The translations under genes were made by a program, and so were the position numbers. Source: Streptomyces laurentii (GTDB lineage Bacteria; Actinomycetota; Actinomycetes; Streptomycetales; Streptomycetaceae). From it: DNA of 64,000 bases. Shown piece after piece: positions 36,341 to 44,699 of the stretch (within the stretch, counting starts at the first letter, position 1; each line of letters starts with the position of its first letter). A model generated the notes under the pieces. The model did not search any database. It was not told the DNA's origin and saw only the letters and a program-made list of their open reading frames with translations. The stretch is from positions 7,691,501 through 7,755,500 of the forward strand of contig AP017424.1 of assembly GCA_002355495.1 (NCBI GenBank), read 5' to 3'.

Positions 36341-36829
36341 CTACTTGCCGCCGGTGATCTGCGACAACAGGGCCGTCAGGACCCGCCCGAGGGAGGAGTC
36401 CCGCATGGCCCGTTTGCGGATGGCCAGGCTCCACTTGCCTTCCGTGTCCCGCTTCGCGGTCACCTCGGTCTGCAGGAAGGCGATGGCGAGCGCGGCGACC
36501 GAGAGCGTGACGGGGTCGAACCGGTCCATGGGCGACCGCGCGTACGCGACGGCCTCGCCGGCCGTCTCCGCCAGGTCCTCGCTCGTGGTCACCGCGTAGG
36601 CCAGGACGCGACGAGCCAACTCACCCTGAGGCAGGGGCAGTTGATCGGAATCCGCGTACTGCTCCAGCTCCGCTGAAGCCACCTCGACCTTCAGCTCGCC
36701 GCCCTCCGAGGCCATGTCGCGCGCGGCGGGAAGCAGCCCGCGATCCTCCGCCAGCGCGGTCAGCGCGCGGACGGCCTCGTCGTCGGAGAGCGTGCTGATG
36801 GACCGCTCCAGATCAGTTCGACTCGACAT
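36341..36829 (-). CDS. Small helical protein upstream of the CHAT protease
   Basis: 162 residues from ATG 36829; the binding site is weak. Not recognised. It is mostly helical with acidic character (L-S-D-D-E-A-V-R-A-L-T-A-L-A-E-D), has a central hydrophobic stretch (V-T-L-S-V-A-A-L-A-I-A-F-L-Q-T-E-V) and ends in a strand-rich tail (D-T-E-G-K-W-S-L-A-I-R-K). No signal peptide is seen. It is 40 bp upstream of and co-oriented with the CHAT gene, so the two are probably one operon; it may be an adaptor, inhibitor or substrate of the protease. Confidence 0.7.
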   Translation of the reverse strand: MSSRTDLERSISTLSDDEAVRALTALAEDRGLLPAARDMASEGGELKVEVASAELEQYADSDQLPLPQGELARRVLAYAVTTSEDLAETAGEAVAYARSPMDRFDPVTLSVAALAIAFLQTEVTAKRDTEGKWSLAIRKRAMRDSSLGRVLTALLSQITGGK

Positions 36830-37094
36830 GTCCGCAATTCTGGCCCGGATGAGGGAAGTGCGGGGGAAATTACGCGAGTTAGATGGGGCGGAGCGGTGAT
36901 CTGCCCTTCCGGGCACAGGTCGTCGCACGGACGCTCGCGAGCACTTGACGAGGATCCCAGGCGCAGGGCTGCCGGCGGCCGGCTGTCCGTGTCGAGGGTG
37001 GGGAAGGTGCCGAGAGTGGCGTGAGGAGGCGGGCGGTACCCCGCCGCCAAGGCGGATCCCGCCCTACCGCTGACGCTGATCATGTGTGCCTGTC

Positions 37095-37361
37095 ATGGCG
37101 ATACGCTCGCAGAAGGAGCTGACAGTCGTCGCGGCCACCGCCCCCGGGCTGCACGACGCGGCACCCGAACATGTCGCCCATACCGACTCCCTCACCGACG
37201 TGATCACCGCCGAGCTGCGGATGGCCGGCGCGGTGGTGACGTCGACCGAGCGCGTCGACCCGGCCCCGGAGGAAGGCTGGACGCTCCGCTGCGCCGGACC
37301 GGACGAGACCATAGGCGGAGATGAACCCCTGCGGCCCCCGTCCGAGTCGGACCACGAGTAG
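37095..37361 (+). CDS. Small hypothetical protein
   Basis: 88 residues from ATG 37095 (GTG 37086 also in frame). Third positions are mostly G/C and the composition is protein-like (S-Q-K-E-L-T-V-V-A-A-T, H-V-A-H-T-D-S-L-T-D-V-I-T-A-E-L). No binding site is obvious and the family is not recognised. A minus-strand frame covers the same bases but has poorer composition. Confidence 0.45.
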   Translation: MAIRSQKELTVVAATAPGLHDAAPEHVAHTDSLTDVITAELRMAGAVVTSTERVDPAPEEGWTLRCAGPDETIGGDEPLRPPSESDHE

Positions 37362-37551
37362 TTGTTCCCCTGTGCCTCGGGAGACCACCGGTGATGCGCG
37401 TACTGATCCGCATCAGCGTCTCATGGACCACAACGCGATCGCCCGTGGCCGGGATGTCGTCGACTTTCGGGCCCCCGCCCGGCAGTTGGGCGTAGGGGTT
37501 GCCGGCCGCCTGCCGGGCCTCTGCCTCCAGAGGGCCCGTTCTTCAGGACCT

Positions 37552-37576
37552 GCCCCGGGTCGGGAACGGGGCTTTT
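37552..37576 (+). terminator. Intrinsic-type terminator with T-run
   Basis: GCCCCG and CGGGGC flank a 9-base loop and are followed directly by TTTT, a rare textbook form for such a genome. It points rightwards, about 190 bp after the small gene ending at 37361. The rest of 37362-37634 shows no gene. Confidence 0.6.
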
Positions 37577-37634
37577 GACAGCCGGCACGGCGCGATAGGC
37601 CGCGTCGAGCTCGGAGGGACACGTCTCGCGGTCC

Positions 37635-38648
37635 TCACGCGTTCTCCCAGTCCCAGGCTCCGGCATAGGCGGCCTCGCCGGTGCGGCGGGCCTGGGTGAT
37701 CGCGTTCAGGCGTCTGAAGTCGCGGGGTGGCATCAGGGCCTTCCAGTCGTCCAAGGGCAGGACACGGGCTTCGTCGTGTTCCCGTGGGGCCAGGGTGATC
37801 GAGCGGATCTGGTCTGCGGTGAGCCGTCCGCCGTCGAAGATCAGGCCGATGGTGCTGTAGGGCCAGCCGCTGCCGGGCAGGCCGTGGACGGTGGCCAGGA
37901 GCTTTGGCGGGATCGTGAGGACGAGTCCGGTCTCCTCCCGGCATTCGCGTACAGCCGTCTCCCAGGGGCGCTCGCCGGGGTCCATCACCCCGCCCACGAG
38001 CTGCCAGGGGTGGGAAGGGGAGTAGACGGAACGGAGTTGGAGCGGCCGGTCGTCCTGGTCGGTGAAGTAGACGCAGGCGAACGCGGTGCACTTCGGCACC
38101 GTCGCGGCGTACTCCTCGGGCGGCAGCCAGGCCGCGTCGTCCACCGGAGCATGCGCTGCCGGCTGTTCCGGAAGGCGAGTCATCCGCATCAGCGCCGGAC
38201 TGCCCGCGAACCCCAACTGCTCATACAGTGAGGCGGCTTCCTCGGTCGCGTGCAGCTCGAACAGGGTGACGCCTTCCTGCCTCAGGCGGTCCAATAGTGC
38301 GGACACGGCGGCCCGGGCGTATCCCTGGCGCCGGTGGGCGGGTTCGGTGGCCACCGCGTGGATACGGGCGGCCAGCCCCTTGGGGTACCGCGGGGCCGGC
38401 AGGACGGGGTGGATCAGGCCCAGGGCGCACGCGGCGAGTCCGCCCGCCGGGGAGTCGATGACGTAGGCGCGGGCGTCGCCGCCGGGCCCGAGCCGCTCGG
38501 CGAGCTGATCGCGGCAGACGCCGAGCCACTTCTCGTCCAGGGGCTCGGTCAGGACGAAGGCCGAGCGCAGTCGGCTGATCTCGGCGGCGTCGTCCGGCGT
38601 AGCCGGCCGCGGGACCAGGACCGCGGCGGTCGCGGATTCGTGCCTCAT
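37635..38648 (-). CDS. GNAT acetyltransferase-Nudix hydrolase fusion
   Basis: 337 residues. Residues ~10-155 are a GNAT domain (I-H-A-V-A-T-E-P-A-H-R-R-Q-G-Y-A-R-A-A-V is the acetyl-CoA loop; L-Y-E-Q-L-G-F-A closes it). Residues ~185-330 are a Nudix hydrolase with the complete box: G-G-V-M-D-P-G-E-R, then R-E-C-R-E-E-T-G-L. Nudix enzymes cleave nucleoside-diphosphate-linked compounds. Its ATG overlaps the stop of the upstream GFA gene (ATGA at 38645-38648), so the two are coupled. It is the last gene of the nucleotide-hydrolase run. Confidence 0.9.
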   Translation of the reverse strand: MRHESATAAVLVPRPATPDDAAEISRLRSAFVLTEPLDEKWLGVCRDQLAERLGPGGDARAYVIDSPAGGLAACALGLIHPVLPAPRYPKGLAARIHAVATEPAHRRQGYARAAVSALLDRLRQEGVTLFELHATEEAASLYEQLGFAGSPALMRMTRLPEQPAAHAPVDDAAWLPPEEYAATVPKCTAFACVYFTDQDDRPLQLRSVYSPSHPWQLVGGVMDPGERPWETAVRECREETGLVLTIPPKLLATVHGLPGSGWPYSTIGLIFDGGRLTADQIRSITLAPREHDEARVLPLDDWKALMPPRDFRRLNAITQARRTGEAAYAGAWDWENA

Positions 38649-39127
38649 CGCCGCGTCGTCCCTTCATCAGCCCCTCGAAGGGCGGCCGGATCAGGGGCGA
38701 GGGCGATGGTCATCCACAGTGGGGCCTCCTCGCGGTAGGAGTGCCCGACAGGATCGGTGTCGCTGAGGTCGTCGAGGCTGAAGCCGGTGACCATGACCAT
38801 GCTTGAGTCTTCGGCGACGGAGACGAGATGCGTTCCACAGCGAGGGCAGAAGCCGCGGCGCAGGGTCGGCCAGGTCGAGTACCACGTCGGCTCGCCACCG
38901 GGACCGATCCATGCCAGTCCGTCCTTCCGGAAGCCGACCCACAAGACGGCCGGGCCACCGGAGATACGCGTCTCATGGCGGCAGGAACACAGGTGCGGAT
39001 CGTCGGGGATGCCTTCGACCCGGTACACGATGTCCCCGCACTGGCAGCGTCCGGTCCGCGACTCGACGGCTGCTTCCGGCGTGGTGCCTGCGGCGGGTGC
39101 GGCGGCGGGGTCAGAGAGGCTTGGCAT
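38645..39127 (-). CDS. GFA/CENP-V family zinc protein
   Basis: 160 residues from ATG 39127 with AGGAG upstream. The GFA metal-binding cysteines are visible: C-Q-C near residue 28, C-S-C near 47 and C-P-R-C-G-T near 94. The family includes glutathione-dependent formaldehyde-activating-like enzymes, but most members have no proven activity. It is coupled to the GNAT-Nudix gene by overlap and lies 116 bp after the large fusion gene. Confidence 0.87.
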   Translation of the reverse strand: MPSLSDPAAAPAAGTTPEAAVESRTGRCQCGDIVYRVEGIPDDPHLCSCRHETRISGGPAVLWVGFRKDGLAWIGPGGEPTWYSTWPTLRRGFCPRCGTHLVSVAEDSSMVMVTGFSLDDLSDTDPVGHSYREEAPLWMTIALAPDPAALRGADEGTTRR

Positions 39128-39243
39128 GGGTCTCCTTGTCCGTGTTCAGAGGAAGAGCGGGTGCCACTGCGGGCCGGGGCGAACGCGCGCGAGTTCGCGC
39201 CGGGGGAGGGCGCTGCGGATGCGCGCGTCCGTTCAGTCGGGGA

Positions 39244-41619
39244 TCAAGCCCCTCCCAGGGCTCCGGCGGTTGCCTTGCCGCGCCGCGCGGGGGAGGGGAA
39301 GTCCCGGTCCCGGCCCGGCCACTGGAACACCAAGCGGCAGCGCACCAGGTCCACGGTGTCTCCGGCGGGCAGCAGCTCGTCGGGAGTGCCGGCCGGGTGG
39401 ACCGTCAGGACGGGATCGGCATGCCGGATGTGGTCGTCGGCCCGTACGTGGCGGTCCCAGGAACGGACCGTGGCCGTCAGCTGCTCGGCGAGCCGTGGAC
39501 CCCGCTCGCCGAAGGCGTGGACGATCCACTCCCACTCCTTGTCCTCGGGGCGCTCGTCGTTCCGGGTCCGGACCGGGAGCAGGCAGGCGAGCGAGGCGTC
39601 GTCGACGATGGCCGGGGCATCGCGGTCTTTCGCGATGCCGGTCACGCCTTCGTCCGGGTCCTGGTGGGCGGTCAGGCGGCAGAACGCGGGCAGCGTGGTG
39701 GCCGCGTACAGCTGCAGCGAACCGACGTGGGGGCCCACGCCGATGGTCACGCCGGTGGCGACCTCGTGCCGGGTGCCGCGCAGCGCCTTCTCCAGATCCG
39801 CGGTCCCGGCGGTGGTGCCGCGCTCGAATCGGAGCGTCAGCCCGCCGTCGAGAAGGGGGACGAACGGCACGGTGCGGGCCTGCTGTCCCTGATCGCGGAC
39901 GAAGCCGCAGGAGGTGAACCGATGGGCGTGCAGCACCTGACCGCGGCGCTCGAAGGCGATCGCCCGGGTGTAGCCGTTGATCTCCAGCGGCAGGACCAGC
40001 TTCCCGCCCTCGGCCAGCTGATCCCGCCAAGCAGGCGCGATGTCCCGGCAGTTGTAGGTGATCACACTGCCGTCGAAGCCGCCGCGCGGTACGAGGTGGG
40101 CGGGCGCGCCGAGGGCCGCGTCGGACTCGACGGCGGCGACGCGCCCGCTGCCGGCCTCTCTGGTGAGGGCGCGGGTACGGCGTACGACCCACGGGTCGAT
40201 GTCCACGGTCACCACACGCCCGTCGGGCCCGGTGACATGGGCGATCAGCTCGGCGTTGTAGCCGCCCGAGCCCGCCTCGAACACGATCGCGCCCGGCTTC
40301 AGGTGAAGGCTTTCGATCATGTCGGCCTGCAGCCAGGCCGCGGACACCGAGCTGATCGCCGCTCCGGTCACGTCGCGCCGGGTGATCACGGCGCGGTCGC
40401 CGCCGTCGTACGCGGCCGTCAGGCTCGCCTCCGGGGCGAAACGGTGGCGGGGCACGGTCCGCAGCGCGTCGCGGACCGGCTCGGACGGGGCCCAGCCGCC
40501 GTCGACGACCGTTCGGGCCATCGCCTGCCGCAGCCGGACGGCTTCGGCCGGTTCACCCGGCACGGTCGGCCGCTCGGCGGCGTGGGGGTAGGTGGTCACG
40601 GGCGGCAGGCCGGGAACGACCCCGGGCCATACGGCATCCAGCGCCTGGGCGGCCGGGACGAACACATCCCCCGCACAGGTGAGAGCGGACAGGTCGAAGA
40701 ACTCCCAGCGGGAGAACAGCTCCGGTTCCGGGTTGGCCAGGGTCCCCGTCCAGGCGGTGATACGGACGACGGCCGTGAGCCGGGGTACGCCGTGGCTGTC
40801 GTCGACCAGCGTCGTCAGCACGTGCGCGTCCGCCGGCTCGGCGACCAGGCCCGTCTCCTCGGCGAGTTCGCGTACCGCCGCAACGGCGAAGTCCTCCGGG
40901 CCGGCGGTCTTGCCGCCGGGCAGCTCCAGCATGCCGCGCCGGGACCGGCCGAGCAGAACCCGGCCGGCGTCGTCGGTGACGACGGCGAGGACACCGATCA
41001 AGCCGTGGCCGGTGGTCGGCCGCTTCTCGACGGCCCGAGTCCCCGCAGGGCGGAAGCCACGCAGGACCAGGAAGGCCAGACCGTCCGCGTCCAGCCGCTC
41101 CACATGCCGCCAGCCGGCCGTGAGCAGGACGATCTCGTCCTCGTCCAGGGCGATTCCGCGCCGTTCCTCAGGCGTGCTCTCCGCCAACGGAGTGATGACG
41201 ACGAGGGCGCCGCCGTCGCGCAGCCGTCCACCCAGCCCGTGAACGACGCGACCTCGGTCCTTCACGAACGGGTACATCAGCCGGAGCGTGATCAGGTCGT
41301 ATCCGTCGTAGTGCAGCGGGGCCGGGTCGTCGTGCTCGATGTCCAGACGCAGCCAGCGAACCCGTTCGATGCCGGCGTACTCCTCCCGGGCCCGGGCGAT
41401 CGCGCTGGCGGCGAAGTCGACGGCGTCCACGCGGTAGCCGAGACCGGTGAGGCAGACGGCCAGCTCCCCGGTACCGCAGCCCACGTCGAGCGCCCGGCCG
41501 CCGCCCTCGGGTGCGGAAGCGTGCTTCGCGAGCAGTTCCCGCTCGCGCTCACCGACCGGCCGGAAGTTCTTGCCGTCGCTGAAGTGCTTCTCCCACTGGT
41601 CACGGGCGATGTACGTCAA
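39244..41619 (-). CDS. Methyltransferase-Nudix-PIMT-like methyltransferase triple fusion
   Basis: 791 residues from TTG 41619, chosen because AGGAG lies seven bases upstream. Residues ~10-195 are a class I methyltransferase (L-D-V-G-C-G-T-G-E-L). Residues ~205-340 are a Nudix domain (L-E-L-P-G-G-K-T-A-G, R-E-L-A-E-E-T-G-L). Residues ~370-790 resemble the protein-L-isoaspartate O-methyltransferase-like enzymes found with FxLD-type lanthipeptide systems: V-P-R-H-R-F-A-P, S-S-V-S-A-A-W-L-Q, F-E-A-G-S-G-G-Y-N-A-E-L and an extra C-terminal domain ending V-H-P-A-G-T-P-D-E-L-L-P-A-G. No FxLD precursor gene is seen nearby. All three active regions look intact. Confidence 0.85.
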   Translation of the reverse strand: MTYIARDQWEKHFSDGKNFRPVGERERELLAKHASAPEGGGRALDVGCGTGELAVCLTGLGYRVDAVDFAASAIARAREEYAGIERVRWLRLDIEHDDPAPLHYDGYDLITLRLMYPFVKDRGRVVHGLGGRLRDGGALVVITPLAESTPEERRGIALDEDEIVLLTAGWRHVERLDADGLAFLVLRGFRPAGTRAVEKRPTTGHGLIGVLAVVTDDAGRVLLGRSRRGMLELPGGKTAGPEDFAVAAVRELAEETGLVAEPADAHVLTTLVDDSHGVPRLTAVVRITAWTGTLANPEPELFSRWEFFDLSALTCAGDVFVPAAQALDAVWPGVVPGLPPVTTYPHAAERPTVPGEPAEAVRLRQAMARTVVDGGWAPSEPVRDALRTVPRHRFAPEASLTAAYDGGDRAVITRRDVTGAAISSVSAAWLQADMIESLHLKPGAIVFEAGSGGYNAELIAHVTGPDGRVVTVDIDPWVVRRTRALTREAGSGRVAAVESDAALGAPAHLVPRGGFDGSVITYNCRDIAPAWRDQLAEGGKLVLPLEINGYTRAIAFERRGQVLHAHRFTSCGFVRDQGQQARTVPFVPLLDGGLTLRFERGTTAGTADLEKALRGTRHEVATGVTIGVGPHVGSLQLYAATTLPAFCRLTAHQDPDEGVTGIAKDRDAPAIVDDASLACLLPVRTRNDERPEDKEWEWIVHAFGERGPRLAEQLTATVRSWDRHVRADDHIRHADPVLTVHPAGTPDELLPAGDTVDLVRCRLVFQWPGRDRDFPSPARRGKATAGALGGA

Positions 41620-41657
41620 CGTGCTGCTCCTGGTGTGGTGGCGGGCGGTGGGGGTGG

Positions 41658-43046
41658 TCAGAGGCATGGCGCGGAACGGAGCCGGGCCAGGGCGCGGCGG
41701 CCGCGCTCCACCAGCTCGGGGTCGCCGTGGGCGGCGCCGTAGGAGATGCCGGAGACGGCATCCAGGACGGACAGGACCGTCAGCGTGGCCTCTTCCGCGG
41801 TGGTCAGGGCACGGCCGTAACCCTCCATGAAGGCGGCGAGGAGGTCGGGGCGGCCGTGCCAGGCGTCGGAAAGCCGTACGAGGTCCCGTACCGCCGGGCC
41901 TTCCTCCGACCGTTCGAAATCGATCAGGAACAGGTCGCCGGCATCCGGGTCCCAGCGCAGATTGCGCAGTTGGAAGTCCCCGTGAGTGGGCACCTCTTCC
42001 ACGGCGGGCAGGGTGGCGGCAGTCCCGGCGACGGCGCGGATGAACTCCTCGTCCCCGGGTACGAGATGGGCGCGTGCTCCGTCCAGGTGCCGCTCCAGCT
42101 TCCCCAGCGGCGGTGTTCCGGCGCCCGGGCGGGGTGGGGCGCTGCGGTGGATGCTCGCCGCGAACCGTCCGATGCGCCGGAAGATCCGCCGCTGCTGCCG
42201 GGGCGGGTGGACGGCGCCCTGCAGAGACCGGCCTCCCATCGCCGTGACCACCACCGCCCGCAGCCCCGTGTCGGCGGCCACCAGCCGCGGCACGGCCGCG
42301 CCCAGGGCGGGCACCCAGGTCCGGTAGGCCGTCACCTCCCGGCCGTGGGAGCGCTCGTTCCGGTGGACCTTCACGAACCATTCGCCGCCCTCGGCGCCAC
42401 GGGCACGCCACACGCGGCTGCCCTTGCGGGCCCAGGAGACGTCCGTCCAGGCGCTGACGCGCCCGACCGCTGCCTCGGCGAACTCCCGTACCCGCCGGTC
42501 GGGCATGCCCTGAGCCGCGTCAGCGGAGAGCCGCACCACGTCAAGGTGGTTCGGTCCTGGCGCGAGTGCGGCCCGCAGCTGCCCGGCGATCCGTGCGGCC
42601 TCCTCGGCCGGTACCTCGAGCAGCCCGGCGCTCTCCCACAGCAGGGCGGCGGTCTGCTGCCGGTCGTACGGCATGCCGGGCGGCAACGCGGCCACGTGAA
42701 TGTGGACGTGGGAATTGCCGCTGTTCGAACCGAGGCTCAGCACGTAGATCCGCTCGGTCGGCACCGTCTCCTTGAGCGCGGCCCCGGCACGGTGGACGAC
42801 CTGCCAGAGCATGGCGGACGTCTCCTCGGTGAAGTCGCCGATCACGTCCTCGCGGTGCCGGACCGGAGCGACCAGCAGCTTGCCGAGCAGGGTCGGGTAC
42901 CGGTCCAGAAACACGACATGGTGTTCGTCGCGGTAGACGATCTCGTGCCGGAACTCCGGATCCCCGGCCAGCATGCGACAGATGAAGCACGGGCCGGTCC
43001 GGGACCGTTCCGCGTACGCCTGTTCGTCGAACTCGACTCGTTTCAC
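41658..43046 (-). CDS. HIT hydrolase-aminoglycoside-phosphotransferase-like kinase fusion
   Basis: 462 residues from GTG 43046, which overlaps the MazG-like gene stop (GTGA). Residues ~10-140 are a HIT domain: a C-F-I-C zinc-type start and the catalytic H-V-H-I-H-V triad. Residues ~190-455 are an APH/choline-kinase fold: W-F-V-K-V-H Lys, T-H-G-D-F-Q-L-R-N-L (catalytic H-G-D) and L-I-D-F-E-R (metal D). HIT proteins cleave nucleotide-phosphoramidates or dinucleoside polyphosphates; APH folds phosphorylate small molecules. The fusion suggests linked transfer and removal of nucleotide or phosphate groups. Confidence 0.88.
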   Translation of the reverse strand: MKRVEFDEQAYAERSRTGPCFICRMLAGDPEFRHEIVYRDEHHVVFLDRYPTLLGKLLVAPVRHREDVIGDFTEETSAMLWQVVHRAGAALKETVPTERIYVLSLGSNSGNSHVHIHVAALPPGMPYDRQQTAALLWESAGLLEVPAEEAARIAGQLRAALAPGPNHLDVVRLSADAAQGMPDRRVREFAEAAVGRVSAWTDVSWARKGSRVWRARGAEGGEWFVKVHRNERSHGREVTAYRTWVPALGAAVPRLVAADTGLRAVVVTAMGGRSLQGAVHPPRQQRRIFRRIGRFAASIHRSAPPRPGAGTPPLGKLERHLDGARAHLVPGDEEFIRAVAGTAATLPAVEEVPTHGDFQLRNLRWDPDAGDLFLIDFERSEEGPAVRDLVRLSDAWHGRPDLLAAFMEGYGRALTTAEEATLTVLSVLDAVSGISYGAAHGDPELVERGRRALARLRSAPCL

Positions 43047-43378
43047 CGCGTCGTTCCCTTCCCCAGGCCGTCGGCGAGGGACTCCTCCAGCTGTCGCATG
43101 GTCGTGGTGAAGGCGGCTTCGAGGTCGATGCCGTAGAGCTCGGCGATCACGACGACGGACCACAGACAGTCCGCCAACTCGTGCCCGAGGCCGGGTCCCG
43201 GCGGTGTCGGCCGGACGCCGTCGGCGGCCTGGGTGAGCTGGGCGAGGTCGCCGACGTCACCGACGAAGCCGAGCACGAAGTCGTGCCGCTCCCACGTGCG
43301 GCCACGCCTGGCCTGATTGAGCTCGTCGTAAAGGCCATGGACGCGCATGGCCTGCCTCGTGATCTCGCTGAGGTCCAC
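43043..43378 (-). CDS. MazG-like nucleotide pyrophosphohydrolase
   Basis: 111 residues from GTG 43378 with GGAG upstream. The all-alpha NTP-pyrophosphatase pattern is visible: F-V-G-D-V-G-D-L-A-Q-L then H-E-L-A-D-C-L-W-S-V-V-V-I-A. In active MazG/dCTPase folds the metal ligands are E-x2-E and E-x2-D; here H-E-L-A-D is kept while the first pair reads G-D-V-G-D, so activity may be altered. First gene of the coupled minus-strand run ending at 37635. Confidence 0.85.
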   Translation of the reverse strand: MDLSEITRQAMRVHGLYDELNQARRGRTWERHDFVLGFVGDVGDLAQLTQAADGVRPTPPGPGLGHELADCLWSVVVIAELYGIDLEAAFTTTMRQLEESLADGLGKGTTR

Positions 43379-43633
43379 GGTCGGTCTCCGATCATCTGAG
43401 GGGGCGGCTGTCGTACGGCGGGGTGCGTGGGGCCGGTCAGCTTGCCGATCTCGCCGAGGGCCAAGACGCCCTCGCCGGTGCCGCGCAGGACCACGGTCCG
43501 CGTGGACACCGGCTCGTGCGGGGTCCGGCGCCGCTCCGGAGCGCGGTCAGGGAATTCCGGCCGTTGTCCGGAGCGCCTGCGCGATCCGGTCGGCCGTCGG
43601 TCCCGGTGTGTGGGCCGCAAGTCGTGTGCGTGG

Positions 43634-44317
43634 TCACCTGCCCGCCCGGATCAGCTCGAGAACCTCCGTGGTGGGCCGTACATCGCCGAAGGAGCGGTAG
43701 AGGGTCCGCAGGGCGGCGTTGTGGACCTCGTCGCTGCCGGCGGCCGTGCCATCGGCCACCACGATCACCCGCGAGCCCAGGGTGAAGGCGTCGCGCGTCG
43801 ACCCGGCCACGCACACGTCGGTGACGACCCCGCACACCACGACCGTGTCGATGAGGCGCTCGGCCAGCAGGCCGGGCAGCGGGCAGCACCCGGGGAAGAA
43901 CGTGCTGACCGCGGTCTTCTCCACGAGCAGGTCGCGGTCCTCGTCCACCGTGAACTGCGGCCACAGACGTCGGGCGAGCGGGCCGCTGCCTCCGGAGGTA
44001 CGGAACAGCTCCGCGATCTCGGGGCCGTAGAACTCCTCGCGGACCGCACGCCGCCCGCCGGAACCCGGAAGTACCCAGGCGACCAGGCCGCCGGCCTGCC
44101 GCAGAGCGCCCGCCAGCGCCTCGATCCGCGGGATCACCCCGCGCTCGTACGGCCCGTCGGAGAACGGCACCATGTCGATCACCACCAGGGCGGTGCGGGC
44201 CGGGTCGAGCCGGGGGTAGGCGTGGCGGCGGCCGGCGTGGGCGGGCCGAGCGGGCCGGGTGGGCCGGGTGGTCGTCGGTGAGCGATGGTCGGACGTGGTG
44301 GATGAGTCGCAACTCAA
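43634..44317 (-). CDS. Isochorismatase-like cysteine hydrolase
   Basis: 227 residues from TTG 44317, with GGAGG four bases upstream. After a ~35-residue variable tail, A-L-V-V-I-D-M-V (catalytic Asp), the active-site Lys in L-L-V-E-K-T-A-V-S-T-F, and V-V-C-G-V-V-T-D-V-C-V-A-G-S-T-R-D-A (catalytic Cys) give the full D-K-C triad. Family members hydrolyse isochorismate, nicotinamide or N-carbamoyl compounds; the substrate is not clear. It is 255 bp upstream of the MazG-like gene on the same strand and may or may not share its transcript. No gene is seen in 43379-43633. Confidence 0.87.
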   Translation of the reverse strand: MSCDSSTTSDHRSPTTTRPTRPARPAHAGRRHAYPRLDPARTALVVIDMVPFSDGPYERGVIPRIEALAGALRQAGGLVAWVLPGSGGRRAVREEFYGPEIAELFRTSGGSGPLARRLWPQFTVDEDRDLLVEKTAVSTFFPGCCPLPGLLAERLIDTVVVCGVVTDVCVAGSTRDAFTLGSRVIVVADGTAAGSDEVHNAALRTLYRSFGDVRPTTEVLELIRAGR

Positions 44318-44699
44318 CGCGCCTCCAGAGATGCCCGAGCGGTGTCACAGAACTCAACGACGGCACCTATGCGTTCGAACACACGTATTTCAGTCGTGTT
44401 GAGGGCCCTGGGCCCAGCGGGTCGTCTCGTGTGCGCGATACACGGACCCGTGCGGCACAAAGGCCCCTGCAGAGGAGGATGTTGGCCGAAACGCCGGTGA
44501 CCCACCCCACCGCGTTCCAAGGGAGGCGGCGTCCGGCCCCGAACGCCGGTCCGGGGTTCCTTCGTGGGCTGCCGAGCCGGATGCTCGATGCCCGCGGTGT
44601 TTGCGCCTCGTGGGAGAACCGGTCCGCCCCGCCATTCACGGCGTACCGAGATGACGGGACGCTGGTGGTGGTGGTGGGGCGGGTAGGGGAGGCGGTGCC
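44318..44699. other. Non-coding gap
   Basis: About 380 bp between the isochorismatase-like gene start and the lipoprotein gene stop, both on the minus strand. It should hold the promoter of the former and the terminator side of the latter. I see short frames of poor composition only, and a small GTGGTGGTGGTG run at 44665-44676. Confidence 0.5.

Noticed and set aside
43437..43509. Short minus-strand peptide starting V-S-T-R-T-V-V-L-R-G-T-G upstream of the MazG-like gene, considered as a RiPP precursor
   Set aside because: It has no ribosome binding site, no FxLD-like motif and no Cys/Ser/Thr-rich core, and runs into the next gene out of frame.
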